Assembly (NCBI GenBank): GCA_018712425.1
Contig: DVHA01000095.1
Location: forward strand, 1-5,204
DNA: 5,204 bases
Source: Candidatus Faecivivens stercoravium
GTDB lineage: Bacteria > Bacillota > Clostridia > Oscillospirales > Ruminococcaceae
Direction of reading: 5' to 3'
Under the pieces are notes generated by a model that was not told where the DNA came from, did no database searches, and saw only the letters and a list, made by a program, of their open reading frames with translations. Shown one piece after another: positions 4,591 through 5,204 of this stretch (the first letter of the stretch is position 1; every line of letters starts with the position of its first letter). The translations under genes were made by a program, and so were the position numbers.

Positions 4591-5204
4591 ATGCCAAGAG
4601 AAAAACTCGGTTCCCGCCTGGGGTTTATCCTGTTGTCGGCGGGATGCGCAATCGGCGTAGGCAACGTCTGGAAATTCCCCTGGCTGGTGGGGCAGTACGG
4701 CGGCGGGGCGTTTGTGCTGATCTATCTCCTTTTCCTGCTGATTTTGGGGCTGCCGATCATGACAATGGAATTTTCGGCCGGCCGCGCCAGCGGGAAGAGC
4801 CCGGTCCGGTCCTTTCAGGCACTGGAAAAACCAGGGTCCAAATGGCATATCCACGGCTACCTCTCCCTCATCGGCAACTACCTGCTGATGATGTTTTACA
4901 CCGTTGTCTGCGGCTGGATGCTCCACTATTTTGTGCTGATGGCGGCGGGGCGGTTTGAAGGCCTGGACACCGATGGGGTTTCCGCCGTCTTCCCCGAAAT
5001 GCTGGGGAACCCCTGGGTACTGGGGGCATGGACGGTGGTGGTTATCCTAGCCGGGTTCGCGATCAACTCTTTTGGCTTACAGGGCGGGCTGGAACGGGTC
5101 ACAAAGGGGATGATGCTGGCGCTGCTGGCCATCATGGTCGTCCTCGCGGCCAACAGCATTTCAACCGAGGACACCCTGCTCTCCGCAATGGAAACTGCCG
5201 GGAA
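4591..5204 (+). CDS. Sodium-dependent transporter, NSS (SNF/SLC6) family, 3' end beyond window
   Basis: N-terminal 204 residues of a LeuT-fold symporter that uses the sodium gradient to import amino acids or related compounds across the inner membrane; full proteins have about 440-500 residues, so roughly half is missing. The signature first helix is present: GCAIGVGNVWKFP at 18-30, with the unwound segment and Asn25 (equivalent to the Na1 ligand Asn27 of LeuT). Lys28 stands where LeuT has the gate Arg30, a conservative change. Then GGGAFVLIYLL, the GLPIMTME motif with Glu60, and Tyr103 in the third helix at the place of LeuT substrate-contacting Tyr108. Further hydrophobic segments at about 143-162 and 173-190 match helices 4 and 5. 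The ATG is fixed by GGGAGG 7 bases upstream and by the MPREKLGSRLGFILLSAG start usual in Firmicutes homologues. Third gene of the probable operon. The substrate cannot be deduced because the core sites in helices 6 and 8 are outside the window. Confidence 0.94.
   Translation, partial: MPREKLGSRLGFILLSAGCAIGVGNVWKFPWLVGQYGGGAFVLIYLLFLLILGLPIMTMEFSAGRASGKSPVRSFQALEKPGSKWHIHGYLSLIGNYLLMMFYTVVCGWMLHYFVLMAAGRFEGLDTDGVSAVFPEMLGNPWVLGAWTVVVILAGFAINSFGLQGGLERVTKGMMLALLAIMVVLAANSISTEDTLLSAMETAG

Noticed and set aside
1..5204. Search for mobile elements, CRISPR arrays, tRNA/rRNA genes, toxin-antitoxin or defence genes
   Set aside because: No transposase or integrase motifs, no regularly spaced repeats, no cloverleaf or rRNA-like sequence, and all coding space is taken by five ordinary families.

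Overview
The window is a GC-rich stretch (I estimate about 60% G+C) with the look of a Clostridia-type Firmicute, probably a gut Oscillospiraceae-like bacterium. The grounds are strong AGGGGG/GGGAGG ribosome binding sites, a likely TTG start, extended -10 promoters of the TGnTAnnAT type, and proteins resembling Firmicutes homologues. This taxonomic guess is inference; no rRNA or marker gene is present.

Left part, minus strand: positions 1-1796 hold the first 598 codons of a family 31 glycoside hydrolase of the YicI alpha-xylosidase type, running off the left edge. Upstream of it, 1797-2070 is an AT-rich control region of 274 bases. It contains a convincing extended -10 promoter, a 17-base palindrome at the predicted transcription start, two further inverted repeats, and a nested hairpin just past the end of the next gene. 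Positions 2071-3144 hold a complete M42 family metallo-aminopeptidase-like gene, also on the minus strand.

Middle: 3145-3368 is a divergent promoter region. One extended -10 promoter drives the M42 gene leftwards and another drives the right-hand genes rightwards.

Right part, plus strand: a stand-alone CinA C-terminal domain protein (PncC type, NMN deamidase), then after a one-base gap a two-repeat TRIC/UPF0126 membrane protein, then after 36 bases the first 204 codons of a neurotransmitter:sodium symporter (NSS) family transporter cut by the right edge. The three are probably co-transcribed.

Taken together this is a housekeeping and metabolic neighbourhood: sugar side-chain removal from xyloglucan-type oligosaccharides, peptide trimming, pyridine nucleotide salvage, and ion and amino acid transport. 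I see no mobile element, CRISPR array, RNA gene, toxin-antitoxin pair or defence system, and no clear undescribed system. The points most worth a second look are the GH31 control region, an insertion in the GH31 active-site loop, a Glu-for-Asp metal ligand in the M42 protein, and a near-identical -10 core shared by all three promoters.
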